DNA of 18,163 bases from Oscillospiraceae bacterium (GTDB lineage: Bacteria > Bacillota_A > Clostridia > Oscillospirales > Oscillospiraceae). Under the pieces are notes generated by a model, which worked only from the letters and a program-made list of their open reading frames with translations, did not search any database and was not told the DNA's origin. Numbering within the stretch: position 1 is the stretch's first letter; the number at the start of each line of letters is the position of its first letter. Below, piece after piece: positions 1-7,464 of this stretch. The DNA is taken from positions 1 to 18,163 of the forward strand of contig JAEDOJ010000009.1 in NCBI GenBank assembly GCA_016302015.1. The letters are read 5' to 3'. The position numbers and the translations under genes are program-made.

Positions 1-770
1 GGGGCGGCAGCGACATTACCGGCGCTCTGGCCGCGGCGGCTCTGGACGCGGATGTGTATGAAAACTGGACGGACGTGTCCGGTATTCTCATGGCCGATCC
101 CCGGATCGTGGATCATCCCAGGGCCATTGAACAGGCCACCTATTCCGAGCTGCGGCAGTTGTCCTACAGCGGCGCGCAGGTGCTCCACGAAATGACCGTC
201 TTCCCCGTCCGGGAAAAGGGCATCCCCCTGAACATCCGCAACACCAACGAGCCGGAGGCTCCCGGCACCATCATCTCCGAGGATTTCAGCGAGGCGGAGG
301 ACGCAGGCCGCTTCATCACCGGCATCGCCGGCAAGAAGGACTACTCCATCGTCACCATCGCCAAGAAGGGGATGGCCGGCGCCGTAGGCACCCTGAGAGC
401 CATTGTGGAATGCTTTGAGAACAACATGGTTCCCATCGTCTACAGCCCCACCGGCATCGACGTGATCTCCATGGTTGTCCCCACGGAGAAGCTGACCCCC
501 CATCTCTACTCCCTCACCGGAGAGCTGCGTTCCACCGTCCATCCCGACTCCATTAAGGTCACGGATAACATCGCCATTGTAGCTGCCGTGGGTAGAAAAA
601 TGGCCTACCGTGCCGGTACCTCCGGCAAGATTTTCGCCGCTCTGGGTCAGAACGGCATCAACATCCGCATGATCTCTCAGGGGCCGGACGAGCTGAGCAT
701 CCTGCTGGGCGTGGATGAAAAGGACTACAAAAACACCATTCGCGTTCTCTACGACGCATTTGTAAAATAA
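1..770 (+). CDS. lysC: Aspartate kinase, C-terminal part (5' end outside window)
   Basis: Aspartate kinase phosphorylates L-aspartate to 4-phospho-L-aspartate, the cytoplasmic entry step to the lysine, threonine and methionine branches. The open frame runs in from the window edge (first full codon at 3) with GGSDITGALAAAAL, the conserved aspartokinase GGSDTTA segment, followed by DVYENWTDVSG and LMADPRIV, which contact nucleotide and aspartate in this family. The block SYSGAQVLHE...FPVREKGIPLNIRNTNEP is the usual link to the regulatory part. The last ~150 residues fit two ACT domains (ITGIAGKKDYSIVTI... and NIAIVAAVGRKMAYRAGTSGKIFAAL), so amino-acid feedback inhibition is likely. About 255 residues are present of a usual 400-450; the N-terminal catalytic half is missing only because of the window edge. 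The GTG at 54 is internal, not a start. The next gene, asd, begins 11 bp downstream and is surely co-transcribed. No bifunctional homoserine dehydrogenase part follows. The family is certain; the isoenzyme name lysC is conventional. Confidence 0.95.
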   Translation, partial: GGSDITGALAAAALDADVYENWTDVSGILMADPRIVDHPRAIEQATYSELRQLSYSGAQVLHEMTVFPVREKGIPLNIRNTNEPEAPGTIISEDFSEAEDAGRFITGIAGKKDYSIVTIAKKGMAGAVGTLRAIVECFENNMVPIVYSPTGIDVISMVVPTEKLTPHLYSLTGELRSTVHPDSIKVTDNIAIVAAVGRKMAYRAGTSGKIFAALGQNGINIRMISQGPDELSILLGVDEKDYKNTIRVLYDAFVK

Positions 771-781
771 GGAGTATTATC

Positions 782-1786
782 ATGAAGCAGTATAAAGTTG
801 CAATTCTCGGCGCCACCGGTGCGGTGGGCAGAGAAATGATGAAAATTCTGGCAGAACGGAATTTCCCCGTATCCGAGCTGCATCTGCTGGCAAGCGCCCG
901 CAGTGTCGGGAAGGTTTTGGAATGGAAGGGTCAGGCCATCACCATCGAGGAGGCCTGCGACAGCGCTTTTGAGGGCATGGACATCGTCCTGGGCGCAGCG
1001 GAAAACGACATTGCCAAGAAATTCGCCCCCGCAATTGTGAAGGCCGGTGCGGTCTTTGTTGACAACTCCTCCGCCTTCCGCATGGACCCCACCGTACCTC
1101 TGATTGTTCCCGAGATCAACCCTGAGGACGCAAAGAACCATCACGGCATTATTTCCAATCCCAACTGCTCCACCATCATCACGGTGACCGCAGTCAACGC
1201 TTTGAACGCTCTGTCTCCCATCCGCACCATGATCGCCTCCACCTATCAGGCGGTTTCCGGTGCAGGCGCCGGCGGCCCCATCGAGCTGGCGGAGCAGGTG
1301 GAGGCGCTGAGAACGGGCAAGCCCGTGGAAGCGAAGGTCTTCTCCCACCAGATCGCCTACAATCTGATCCCCCAGATCGGCGGCGAACAGTTTGAGGGCT
1401 ACACCAGCGAGGAGATGAAGATGCAGAACGAGGGTCGGAAGATCATGCACCTGCCGGAGCTGAAGGTCTCCTGCACCTGCGTCCGGGTTCCCGTGGTTCG
1501 CAGTCACTCCATTTCCGTGCAGCTCCACTTCGACCGGAAGATCACCGTGGAAGAGGCCAGAGAGGCCATCGCCAAGGCTCCCGGCTGCAGGCTGGTGGAC
1601 GACCTTGCAAAGAAGGAATACCCCATGCCCCTGGAAACCTCCGATCAGGACATCGTCTTTGTGGGCAGAATCCGCCCCGACCTGACGGACGATCACGGCC
1701 TGTGCCTGTGGTGCTGCGGCGATCAGGTTCGCAAGGGCGCGGCTACCAATGCGGTTCAGATCGCTGAACTGCTGGTGGAAGCATAA
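782..1786 (+). CDS. asd: Aspartate-semialdehyde dehydrogenase
   Basis: Asd reduces 4-phospho-L-aspartate with NADPH to L-aspartate 4-semialdehyde, directly after the aspartate kinase reaction encoded just upstream. The 334-residue protein has the usual length. It starts with a Rossmann nucleotide loop, AILGATGAVGREM (residues 8-20). SSAFR (R100) is the phosphate-binding segment, and SNPNCSTI carries the catalytic cysteine C129. YQAVSGAGAGG follows at about residue 153, and RVPVVRSHS in the C-terminal half supplies the expected catalytic histidine. The ATG at 782 has a good ribosome binding site (AAGGAG, 7-8 nt upstream). With 11 bp after the lysC stop and no terminator between, the two form a lysC-asd operon. 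It ends at the hairpin at 1809-1839. The semialdehyde feeds diaminopimelate/lysine as well as threonine and methionine. Nothing looks broken or unusual. Confidence 0.98.
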   Translation: MKQYKVAILGATGAVGREMMKILAERNFPVSELHLLASARSVGKVLEWKGQAITIEEACDSAFEGMDIVLGAAENDIAKKFAPAIVKAGAVFVDNSSAFRMDPTVPLIVPEINPEDAKNHHGIISNPNCSTIITVTAVNALNALSPIRTMIASTYQAVSGAGAGGPIELAEQVEALRTGKPVEAKVFSHQIAYNLIPQIGGEQFEGYTSEEMKMQNEGRKIMHLPELKVSCTCVRVPVVRSHSISVQLHFDRKITVEEAREAIAKAPGCRLVDDLAKKEYPMPLETSDQDIVFVGRIRPDLTDDHGLCLWCCGDQVRKGAATNAVQIAELLVEA

Positions 1787-1808
1787 TTTGAGTCGATTCA
1801 AAAAATCA

Positions 1809-1839
1809 GGACGTGGTTCTTCCGAACCACGTCCGTTTT
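1809..1839. terminator. Bidirectional Rho-independent terminator between asd and the carboxypeptidase gene
   Basis: A perfect 11-bp inverted repeat (GGACGTGGTTC / GAACCACGTCC) encloses a TTCC loop. On the plus strand it is followed by GTTTTG, ending lysC-asd. On the minus strand it is followed by TGATTTTTTG, a better U-tract, so it can also end the convergent carboxypeptidase transcript. Position between two convergent genes supports both roles. Confidence 0.9.
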
Positions 1840-1885
1840 GCATTCGAGATTCCCTTTGATCGCTCCTGGTTTGTACCATCTATGG

Positions 1886-1903
1886 CTCCCTCCGGCGAGG
1901 GAG
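1886..1903. repeat. Short hairpin, possible remnant of an interspersed palindromic repeat
   Basis: CTCCCTC-CGGC-GAGGGAG is a perfect 7-bp stem with a 4-nt loop in the convergent gap between asd and the carboxypeptidase gene. No U-tract follows on either strand, so it is not a standard terminator. The GGCTCCCTC...GAGGGAG core resembles, from memory, short interspersed palindromic repeats common in Faecalibacterium/Oscillospiraceae genomes. Only one copy is visible here, so repeat status is inference. Confidence 0.35.
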
Positions 1904-1961
1904 ACAAGAATGCGCTGCAATCCCGAATTTCTCTCAGACGGCGGCAGTGCGTTTGAGCGGC

Positions 1962-3113
1962 TTACTCCTGACTCATGCAGGCTCTGCGCAGCAACTGCAG
2001 CGTGATGTCCCACAGGGATAATTTTTCCACAGTCTCCGGGGCGATGATCGGTATGGTTGCCAAAATTTCCTCCCCCGCCGACAGGGTCAGCGTCCCCAAC
2101 TCCTGCCCCGCCGCCACGGGCGCTGTCACCTCGTCGCAGAGGGTGACCGTTCGGGTGATCTGTGCCTGTTTTCCCTTGTCAATGAGGATGGGCGCCGTCT
2201 GCTGCAGCACCGGGGTGATGGAATCCACCCTTCCCAGCCGCACAGGAATCGGCGTCAGGGGTTCATTTGGCTCCCCGTTGACCAGCGCATAGTTTGCAAA
2301 GCCGTAGTCCAGCAGGGCTTTGGCGGACTGAAACCGGTCGGCGGAGCTTTCGCAATGCAGCACAACCGCAATCAACTCGATCCCGTCCCGCTTTGCCGAG
2401 GCGGACAGACAATGCCCCGCCCCGGAGGTGTAGCCGGTCTTCAAACCGGTGGTTCCCTCGTAGAAGCGCACCAGCTTGTTGGTATTGGACAGGCCAAATT
2501 GACCGTTCCGCACGGTGTCCATCCAAATTGTGGTATATTTCCGTATGTCTTCGTGGCGAAGCAGCTCCCTGGACATCACCGCAATGTCATGGGCTGAGGT
2601 CAGATGCTCCGCCGCGTTGGGTTCATCATCCAGCCCCGTACAGTTCACAAAGTTCGTGTCCGTCAGACCCAGCTCCGCCGCCCGTTGATTCATCCTCTGA
2701 ACAAAGGCCTCTTCGCTTCCCGCAATGTGCTCCGCCAGAGCGGTGGCGCAGTCATTGGCCGAGCTGACCACCACGGACTTCAGCATCTCATCCATGGTCA
2801 TCTGCTCCCCTACCTCCAGATAGACCTGACTGCCCCCCTTGCCCGCGGCATGGTCGGAGGCCGTGACCATATCATCCCAGGAAATCCTTCCGCTGTCCAG
2901 CGCTTCCATGACCAGCAGCAGGGTCATCACCTTTGTGACCGACGCCGGCGGCAGCCGCTCATGGGAGTTCTTCTCGTAGATGATCGTCCCGGTGGCACAG
3001 TCCATTAAAATTGCGGAGGGCGCCGGAATCTCAGGCCCTTCCGCCTTCACACCCGTCAGTCCGGGCAGCAGGATCATTGCTGCCAAAAACAGTGCAAAAA
3101 CTCGTTTTCCCAT
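1962..3113 (-). CDS. D-alanyl-D-alanine carboxypeptidase, PBP5/DacF type (peptidase S11)
   Basis: This secreted penicillin-binding protein trims the terminal D-alanine from peptidoglycan pentapeptides and so limits cross-linking. All three active-site motifs are present: SVTK (nucleophile S58, K61), SAN (S118-N120) and KTG (225-227, in LKTGYTSGAG). Residues 1-24 form a signal peptide (MGKRVFALFLAAMILLPGLTGVKA). The catalytic domain runs to about 275 and a PBP5-type beta-rich C-terminal domain to about 360. A final SLWDITLQLLRRACM segment could be the amphipathic membrane anchor. The start is placed at 3113, giving 383 residues. An in-frame ATG 12 bp upstream (3125) has no ribosome binding site, whereas GGAG lies 7 nt before the ATG at 3113, inside the longer reading. 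The gene ends at the shared terminator at 1809-1839. The HPr-like gene upstream is on the same strand but separated by a strong terminator, so this gene probably has its own promoter. I saw no clear one in the 50-bp gap. Confidence 0.95.
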   Translation of the reverse strand: MGKRVFALFLAAMILLPGLTGVKAEGPEIPAPSAILMDCATGTIIYEKNSHERLPPASVTKVMTLLLVMEALDSGRISWDDMVTASDHAAGKGGSQVYLEVGEQMTMDEMLKSVVVSSANDCATALAEHIAGSEEAFVQRMNQRAAELGLTDTNFVNCTGLDDEPNAAEHLTSAHDIAVMSRELLRHEDIRKYTTIWMDTVRNGQFGLSNTNKLVRFYEGTTGLKTGYTSGAGHCLSASAKRDGIELIAVVLHCESSADRFQSAKALLDYGFANYALVNGEPNEPLTPIPVRLGRVDSITPVLQQTAPILIDKGKQAQITRTVTLCDEVTAPVAAGQELGTLTLSAGEEILATIPIIAPETVEKLSLWDITLQLLRRACMSQE

Positions 3114-3162
3114 GATAATCTCCATTCTGCCGCCGGTTTGCGGCTGTGACTTTTTCAGGGAA

Positions 3163-3214
3163 TAAAAATCCCTCTCCCTTTCATTCGCAGTACAAGCGTA
3201 TGAACCGGAGAGGG
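3163..3214 (-). terminator. Strong Rho-independent terminator after the HPr-like gene
   Basis: Read on the minus strand, CCCTCTCC pairs with GGAGAGGG (8 bp). Past a 2x2 internal loop, TTCATACGC pairs with GCGAATGAA (one mismatch) around a 7-nt loop, and ATTTTTATT follows the stem. It begins 12 bp after the HPr-like stop codon, so that gene is probably monocistronic and insulated from the carboxypeptidase gene downstream. Confidence 0.88.
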
Positions 3215-3226
3215 TCGGTATGCAAT

Positions 3227-3448
3227 TTATACGAGAAATTTCTTCGCGGCTTTTGCAAAGGCGGTCTGATTTTCCTCCCCGCCCACTTCCACAGACAGAG
3301 GCTGAGAAAAATCAAGGGTGAACATTTCCATAAAGCTCTTGGCGTTTACGGTGCGCTCGCCGTCTACCACTTCCACAGGATACGTCTGGAGCGTGGCGAG
3401 GCTCACAAATTCCCGAACGTCGTTCAGGGAGGCAAATCGAATGGTCAT
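3227..3448 (-). CDS. Small HPr-like (PTS phosphocarrier family) protein without the active-site histidine
   Basis: This 73-residue protein fits the HPr fold in its second half: PVEVVDGERTVNAKSFMEMFTLDFSQPLSVEV corresponds to the HPr stretch around the regulatory serine, with S38 in KSFM at the Ser46 position. The N-terminal phospho-histidine motif of HPr (GLHARPA) is not there. The matching region reads LNDVREFVSLATL, with no histidine anywhere in the protein. It therefore cannot carry PEP-dependent histidine phosphate in the normal way; a Crh-like or structural/regulatory role is possible but is inference. The length is slightly short for HPr (85-88). The ATG at 3448 has GGAGG 9 nt upstream. 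It lies divergent from mtaB, has its own terminator (3163-3214), and no PTS enzyme I or HPr kinase is nearby. Family assignment is moderately secure, function unknown. Confidence 0.75.
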   Translation of the reverse strand: MTIRFASLNDVREFVSLATLQTYPVEVVDGERTVNAKSFMEMFTLDFSQPLSVEVGGEENQTAFAKAAKKFLV

Positions 3449-3483
3449 CAGGGAAAACCTCCAAATTTAGGGCTGTACTTTTT

Positions 3484-3600
3484 CTTGTTTTCTGCTACAA
3501 TAAGTACGTATGGAGATTATACTTGTTTTTCGTACAATAAATCAATGCATTTTTTACCAAATTTTTTGTATCATTATAAATATTTTTTTGGAGATTATAT
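3484..3600. other. AT-rich divergent intergenic region with short direct repeats
   Basis: This is the gap between the divergent HPr-like gene and mtaB, much richer in A and T than its surroundings. CTTGTTTT...TACAATAA occurs twice (from 3484 and from 3522), and GGAGATTATA occurs twice (3512-3521 and 3590-3599). The second copy is the mtaB ribosome binding site, 7 nt before its ATG. Promoters for both flanking genes should lie here, but no -35/-10 pair with good spacing stands out, so none is called. Confidence 0.4.
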
Positions 3601-4887
3601 ATGAAATTCCGTTGTTACACCCTTGGATGCAAGGTAAACCAATACGAAACCCAGGCCATGGAGCGGCAATTGACCGGCATGGGTCACACCCCCGGTGAGG
3701 AGGCGGACTGCGACGCGCTGATCATCAACACCTGCACCGTCACTGCGGTTGCGGACCGAAAAAATCGGACGCTGATCCACCGCCTGCGCCGGGAATACCC
3801 CAACGCCGTGGTGGGGGTCTGCGGCTGCTACGCCCAGGTGAACACCGAAGAAGTGAAAAAAATGGGGGTGGACGTCATCTCCGGCAGTCAGGGCAAGGAG
3901 GAATTTTTGCAGCTTCTTTTAGAGGCCGTCAAGGAAAAGCAGGAACAGAAGGTCGCTGTGGATCAGGCGCTGAAACGCCGGGAGTTTGAAATTCTACCTC
4001 CCGGCGGTCTGTCAGATCGTACCCGCGCGATGCTGAAGGTACAGGATGGGTGCAATAACTTCTGTACCTACTGCATCATCCCCTATGCCCGGGGGCCGGT
4101 ACGTTCCCTGCCTCTGGCGGAGGCTGTGAAGCAGGTGCAGGCTCTCGCCGCAGAGGGTTACCGGGAGGTTGTCATCACCGGGATTGAAATTGCCTCCTGG
4201 GGCTGGGATTTTAAGGACGGAAGCAAGTTTGCCGATCTTGCGGAAGCGATCTGCGCCGCCGTTCCCAATCTGCGAATCCGTTTGGGCTCTCTGGAGCCCC
4301 GGATTATTGACGAGGAGTTCTGCCGTCGGCTGTCCAAATTCCCCAATCTCTGCCCCCAGTTCCATCTGAGTATGCAAAGCGGCAGCGACACGGTGCTGAA
4401 GCGGATGCGCCGAAAATACGATTCCGCCCGATACTATGAGAGCGTGACGCTGCTGAACCGGTATTTCCCCGGCTGCGCCCTGACCACGGATCTGATCGTA
4501 GGCTTCCCGGGAGAAACAGAGGAGGAACTGGAGGAATCTCTGGCTTTTTCCCAAAAATGCGGATTTTCCGCCATGCACATCTTCCCCTATTCCCGCAGGG
4601 GAGGCACTCCCGCCGATGCCATGCCCGACCAGATTCCCAAGGCCGTCAAATCCGCCCGTGCCGCAAAAGCCGCCGCCGTCGCCTCCCAGTTACGGGAGAA
4701 CTATGACTCCGCCCTCATCGGGACCGTGCAGGAAGTCCTCTTTGAGCAGGAGGAGGGCGGCTTCTTTACAGGTCATGCCGGGAATTTTGTCAAGGTCTAC
4801 GCCCGGGGAGAAGGTTTACATAACACGTTGCAAGCTGTTCGCATCACTGCCCTGCGCCCGGATGGGGTAGAGGGTGAATTGGTGTAG
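3601..4887 (+). CDS. mtaB: tRNA (N6-L-threonylcarbamoyladenosine(37)-C2)-methylthiotransferase
   Basis: MtaB is a cytoplasmic radical-SAM enzyme that adds a methylthio group to t6A at position 37 of ANN-decoding tRNAs, improving decoding. The 428-residue product has the three family parts. The N-terminal UPF0004 domain carries a second [4Fe-4S] site (C10 in YTLGCKVNQYE, C45 in NTCTV, C76 in CGCYAQ). The radical-SAM core has the CxxxCxxC motif (C151, C155, C158 in GCNNFCTYCIIPYARG). A C-terminal TRAM-like RNA-binding part spans roughly 370-428. YTLGCKVNQYET and the PYARGPVRS context favour MtaB over MiaB or RimO. The ATG at 3601 is preceded by GGAG at 7 nt. It stands alone: the HPr-like gene diverges upstream and malQ converges downstream, sharing the terminator at 4898-4932. 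No truncation or missing residue is seen. Confidence 0.95.
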   Translation: MKFRCYTLGCKVNQYETQAMERQLTGMGHTPGEEADCDALIINTCTVTAVADRKNRTLIHRLRREYPNAVVGVCGCYAQVNTEEVKKMGVDVISGSQGKEEFLQLLLEAVKEKQEQKVAVDQALKRREFEILPPGGLSDRTRAMLKVQDGCNNFCTYCIIPYARGPVRSLPLAEAVKQVQALAAEGYREVVITGIEIASWGWDFKDGSKFADLAEAICAAVPNLRIRLGSLEPRIIDEEFCRRLSKFPNLCPQFHLSMQSGSDTVLKRMRRKYDSARYYESVTLLNRYFPGCALTTDLIVGFPGETEEELEESLAFSQKCGFSAMHIFPYSRRGGTPADAMPDQIPKAVKSARAAKAAAVASQLRENYDSALIGTVQEVLFEQEEGGFFTGHAGNFVKVYARGEGLHNTLQAVRITALRPDGVEGELV

Positions 4888-4897
4888 CCGACGATGC

Positions 4898-4932
4898 AAA
4901 AAAGCGTGCCGATGAAAATCGACACGCTTTTT
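4898..4932. terminator. Bidirectional Rho-independent terminator between mtaB and malQ
   Basis: AGCGTG-C-CGAT pairs with ATCG-A-CACGCT around a GAAA loop, with one central mismatch, flanked by an A-run on the left and a T-run on the right. Each strand therefore reads as a stem followed by U residues. It begins 10 bp after the mtaB stop and ends just before the malQ stop, serving both convergent genes. Confidence 0.88.
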
Positions 4933-4934
4933 CT

Positions 4935-6407
4935 TTATCTTTCGTACAGCTCGCACATTTTGCGAATCTTTTGCGCCAATTCGTGGGTTGCCGCACCCTT
5001 TTCCATACGCCAACTCCAGTTCTCGGTGCTGAGGGTGCTGGGCGTATTCATCCGGCAGCCATCGCCCAGCTCCAGATAATCCTGCATCTGGGCGATAAAG
5101 GTATCCGCCACACTGGCCATGCCCGCGCGAATCAGATCCCAATGGCAATCCTCTCTGCGCTTGCTGCCCAGATATTCCATGGCGTACTCCACCACAGGCT
5201 CGCTGGCATGAGCCAGCCACTGAGCCAGAGTTTCATTGTCATGGGTGCCCGTATAGCAAATACAGTTGGTATCATACCGGTGAGGCAGATAATTGCCGGG
5301 TTCCCGGGAGTCAAAGGCAAATTCCAGAACCTTCATTCCGGGGAAGCCGGAATCATGCTGCAGTTGAATGACCTCCGGGGTCAGGAAGCCCAGATCCTCC
5401 GCAATCAGCCGGAGGTGGGGGAAGGCTTCCTTCATGGCCCAGATGAAATGATGACCCGGGCCTTTTACCCATCTGCCATTTCTGGCGGTGGGATCTCCGT
5501 AGGGGACGCTCCAATAGCTTTCCAGTCCACGGAAATGGTCAATCCGAATCACATCAAAGAGCTTGGACGCCGCAACGATCCGCTCCTTCCACCACTGATA
5601 GCCATCCTGCGCCATTCTCTCCCAGTTGTACAGGGGATTGCCCCAGAGCTGGCCGTCCACAGCAAAATAATCCGGAGGACAGCCCGCCACGCCGGTGGGC
5701 GTTCCCGTCTCGTCCAACTGGAACAGGTGGGGATTCGCCCACACGTCGCAGGAATCGTAGGGGACATAAATCGGCAGGTCGCCGATAATCTCAATTCCCT
5801 TGGAATGGACATAGTTCCGAAGGGCGTTCCACTGACGGTAGAAGAGGAACTGCAGGAAGACGAAGAAGCGAATATCCTCAGACAGGGCAATGGAATAGGT
5901 ATCTACCGCACCGGGTCTGCGGAGGCGAACCTCCTCGGGCCATGTGCTCCAAGCTTCCATATTACGGCTGCGCTTCATTGCCATGAAGAAGGCATAATCC
6001 TGCACCCAGGGGTTCTCCATACGGAAGGCTTCTACCTCCTGGGCGTAACGATCTCTGCCTCGGAGATACGCCTGGTACAGGATGTTATACCGATGGTAGA
6101 ACTGGAAACCGTAGTCAACCCGTTTGCTGTGGTTTTCCCAGTCAACGGCATCCACTGTCTCCTGATCCAGCAGTCCATCCTCGATCAGCAGGTCAAGGTC
6201 AATAAAATAGGGGTTGCCGGCACAGGTGCTGAAGGCCTGATAGGGACTGTCTCCATAGCTCGTGGGGCCAATGGGCAGGATCTGCCAGTAATGCTGACCC
6301 GCCTCATGGAGAAAATCAGCATATTCGTAGGCTGCCTTTCCCATGGTACCGATTCCGTAAGGGGACGGGAGGGAGGACAGGTGCATCAGGATACCGGAAC
6401 ATCTCAT
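4935..6407 (-). CDS. malQ: 4-alpha-glucanotransferase (amylomaltase, GH77)
   Basis: MalQ transfers alpha-1,4-glucan segments between maltooligosaccharides in the cytoplasm, releasing glucose and building longer chains for phosphorylase. At 490 residues it has GH77 length. It opens with the typical GILMHLSSLPSPYGIGTMG and contains QILPIGPTSYGDSPYQ (about 42-57). The catalytic set is present: nucleophile D290 (RIDHFRG), acid/base E337 (LIAEDLG) and D390 (YTGTHDNET). The loop segment PPDYFAVDGQLWGNPLYNW is at about 244-262. The start is placed at 6407. The frame is open 111 bp further upstream into the regulator gene, but that extension has no family similarity and the family sequence begins here. 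The ribosome binding site is weak (GAAAGTG, about 8 nt upstream). It is the last gene of the alpha-glucan operon, 58 bp after the LacI-type regulator, which points to maltodextrin or starch-derived oligosaccharides as the imported substrate. Confidence 0.96.
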   Translation of the reverse strand: MRCSGILMHLSSLPSPYGIGTMGKAAYEYADFLHEAGQHYWQILPIGPTSYGDSPYQAFSTCAGNPYFIDLDLLIEDGLLDQETVDAVDWENHSKRVDYGFQFYHRYNILYQAYLRGRDRYAQEVEAFRMENPWVQDYAFFMAMKRSRNMEAWSTWPEEVRLRRPGAVDTYSIALSEDIRFFVFLQFLFYRQWNALRNYVHSKGIEIIGDLPIYVPYDSCDVWANPHLFQLDETGTPTGVAGCPPDYFAVDGQLWGNPLYNWERMAQDGYQWWKERIVAASKLFDVIRIDHFRGLESYWSVPYGDPTARNGRWVKGPGHHFIWAMKEAFPHLRLIAEDLGFLTPEVIQLQHDSGFPGMKVLEFAFDSREPGNYLPHRYDTNCICYTGTHDNETLAQWLAHASEPVVEYAMEYLGSKRREDCHWDLIRAGMASVADTFIAQMQDYLELGDGCRMNTPSTLSTENWSWRMEKGAATHELAQKIRKMCELYER

Positions 6408-6433
6408 ATAATCACACTTTCTATTTGGGTTAG

Positions 6434-6470
6434 GAACCCTCTGCATCAATCGGCTCTGAGGGTTCTCAGA
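6434..6470 (-). other. Overlapping hairpins in the regulator-malQ gap
   Basis: GAACCCTC (6434-6441) pairs perfectly with GAGGGTTC (6458-6465) across a 16-nt loop. A second palindrome, TCTGAG-GGTT-CTCAGA (6455-6470), uses part of the same bases, so the two stems exclude each other. The second one covers the stop codon of the regulator gene. No strong U-tract follows. It may tune read-through or malQ translation, or be chance; the role is inference. Confidence 0.35.
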
Positions 6471-7464
6471 TTGCCGCCACGCTTTCCCCCTCCAACAGGC
6501 GGAAAGGCACGACCTCATGGCGACCGGCGGATTTTCGGTCGATCTGCTGCAGCAAAAGCTGGGCGCTGCGCTGAGCCAAAAGCTCAGCGGACTGGCTCAC
6601 AGTGGTTAGCTGGGGCAGAATGTATTTGGAAATATCAAGACCGTCGAAGCCGCAGACGGACACGTCTTCCGGCACCCGCAGGCCGGCTTCCTTCAAAGCC
6701 CGGATAGAGCCGATGGCCTGCACGTCGGACATGGCGAAAATCGCCGTAAATTCCAGACCGGCACGAATCATCCGTTTCGCTCCGGAATAGCCGTCCTCGT
6801 AGGAGTACAAGCCCTGCTCAACGCCCACCGGGCCGGGAATCCGGCTCTCCTCCAGGGCGTCCACGCACCCCTCCAGACGCATCCGGGAGGTGTCCGATAT
6901 GGTGGGATCGCCGCCGATGACGGCGATCCTCCGGTGACCTTTGGAGATCAGGTGCCGCACCGCACACCGGGCGGCCGCCCGGTCATCGGTACAGACGCTG
7001 GACAGATTGGCAAAGGGCAAGCCGCTGGCGTCATCCGTCAGCAGGACAGAAGGAACATGAATATTTCCAAATTCCGCTTCAAAATTTACCCGGTTTCCCC
7101 CAAGAAACAGAATTCCCTCCGGCTTCTTTTCCCCGCAGAGACGAACGGCATGATGCACTTCGTTCTCCGTTTCATTAAAATACTCCGTCACAAGGGCGAA
7201 TCTGCTGTTGGCGAAAACCTGCTGTAATTGTTCAATAATTCGGGCAAACAGTTCATTTCTGCGGCCCTTGACCAGGACAAGGATGCCGTCCCGCCGCCGC
7301 TGCTTCAGATTTTTCGCATTTTCGTTCCGCTCAAATCCGAAGCGCTCAATGGCGGCCAGAACTTCCTGCCGGGTCTTTTCACTCACATTGGGGTGGTGGT
7401 TCAGGACACGGGAAATGGTTCCAATGCTGTACCCCGTTTCCCGTGCCAGATCCTTGATCGTCAT
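6466..7464 (-). CDS. LacI/GalR-family transcriptional regulator of the alpha-glucan operon
   Basis: This is a DNA-binding repressor of 332 residues, the normal LacI-family length. The N-terminal helix-turn-helix and hinge (MTIKDLARETGYSIGTISRVLNHHPNVSEKTRQEVLAAIERFGF, residues 1-44) are textbook. The rest is a periplasmic-binding-protein-like sensor with segments such as HLISKGHRRIAVIGGD, AIFAMSDVQAIGSIRALKEAG and VPEDVSVCGFDGLDIS, which bind the sugar effector and form the dimer. Its ATG overlaps the stop of the upstream permease gene (ATGA), so it is translated within the operon it probably controls. The obvious target is the 14-bp palindrome TGGAAACGTTTCCA just downstream of the operon promoter, which would make it autoregulatory. 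The effector is unknown; maltose or a maltodextrin is the natural guess from malQ next door. Confidence 0.93.
   Translation of the reverse strand: MTIKDLARETGYSIGTISRVLNHHPNVSEKTRQEVLAAIERFGFERNENAKNLKQRRRDGILVLVKGRRNELFARIIEQLQQVFANSRFALVTEYFNETENEVHHAVRLCGEKKPEGILFLGGNRVNFEAEFGNIHVPSVLLTDDASGLPFANLSSVCTDDRAAARCAVRHLISKGHRRIAVIGGDPTISDTSRMRLEGCVDALEESRIPGPVGVEQGLYSYEDGYSGAKRMIRAGLEFTAIFAMSDVQAIGSIRALKEAGLRVPEDVSVCGFDGLDISKYILPQLTTVSQSAELLAQRSAQLLLQQIDRKSAGRHEVVPFRLLEGESVAAI

Noticed and set aside
749..1879. 376-residue open frame antisense to asd
   Set aside because: Its residues are low-complexity (rich in G, H, Q, L, D) and it fully mirrors the well-supported asd gene. Long antisense frames are expected from the GC-biased third codon positions here.
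3510..3698. 62-residue hydrophobic open frame overlapping the mtaB start
   Set aside because: No ribosome binding site precedes it, its hydrophobic half comes from the AT-rich gap, and the rest is mtaB read out of frame.
4971..6707. 578-residue open frame antisense to malQ
   Set aside because: It lies opposite malQ and part of the regulator, with no recognisable domain or ribosome binding site. malQ has all catalytic residues.
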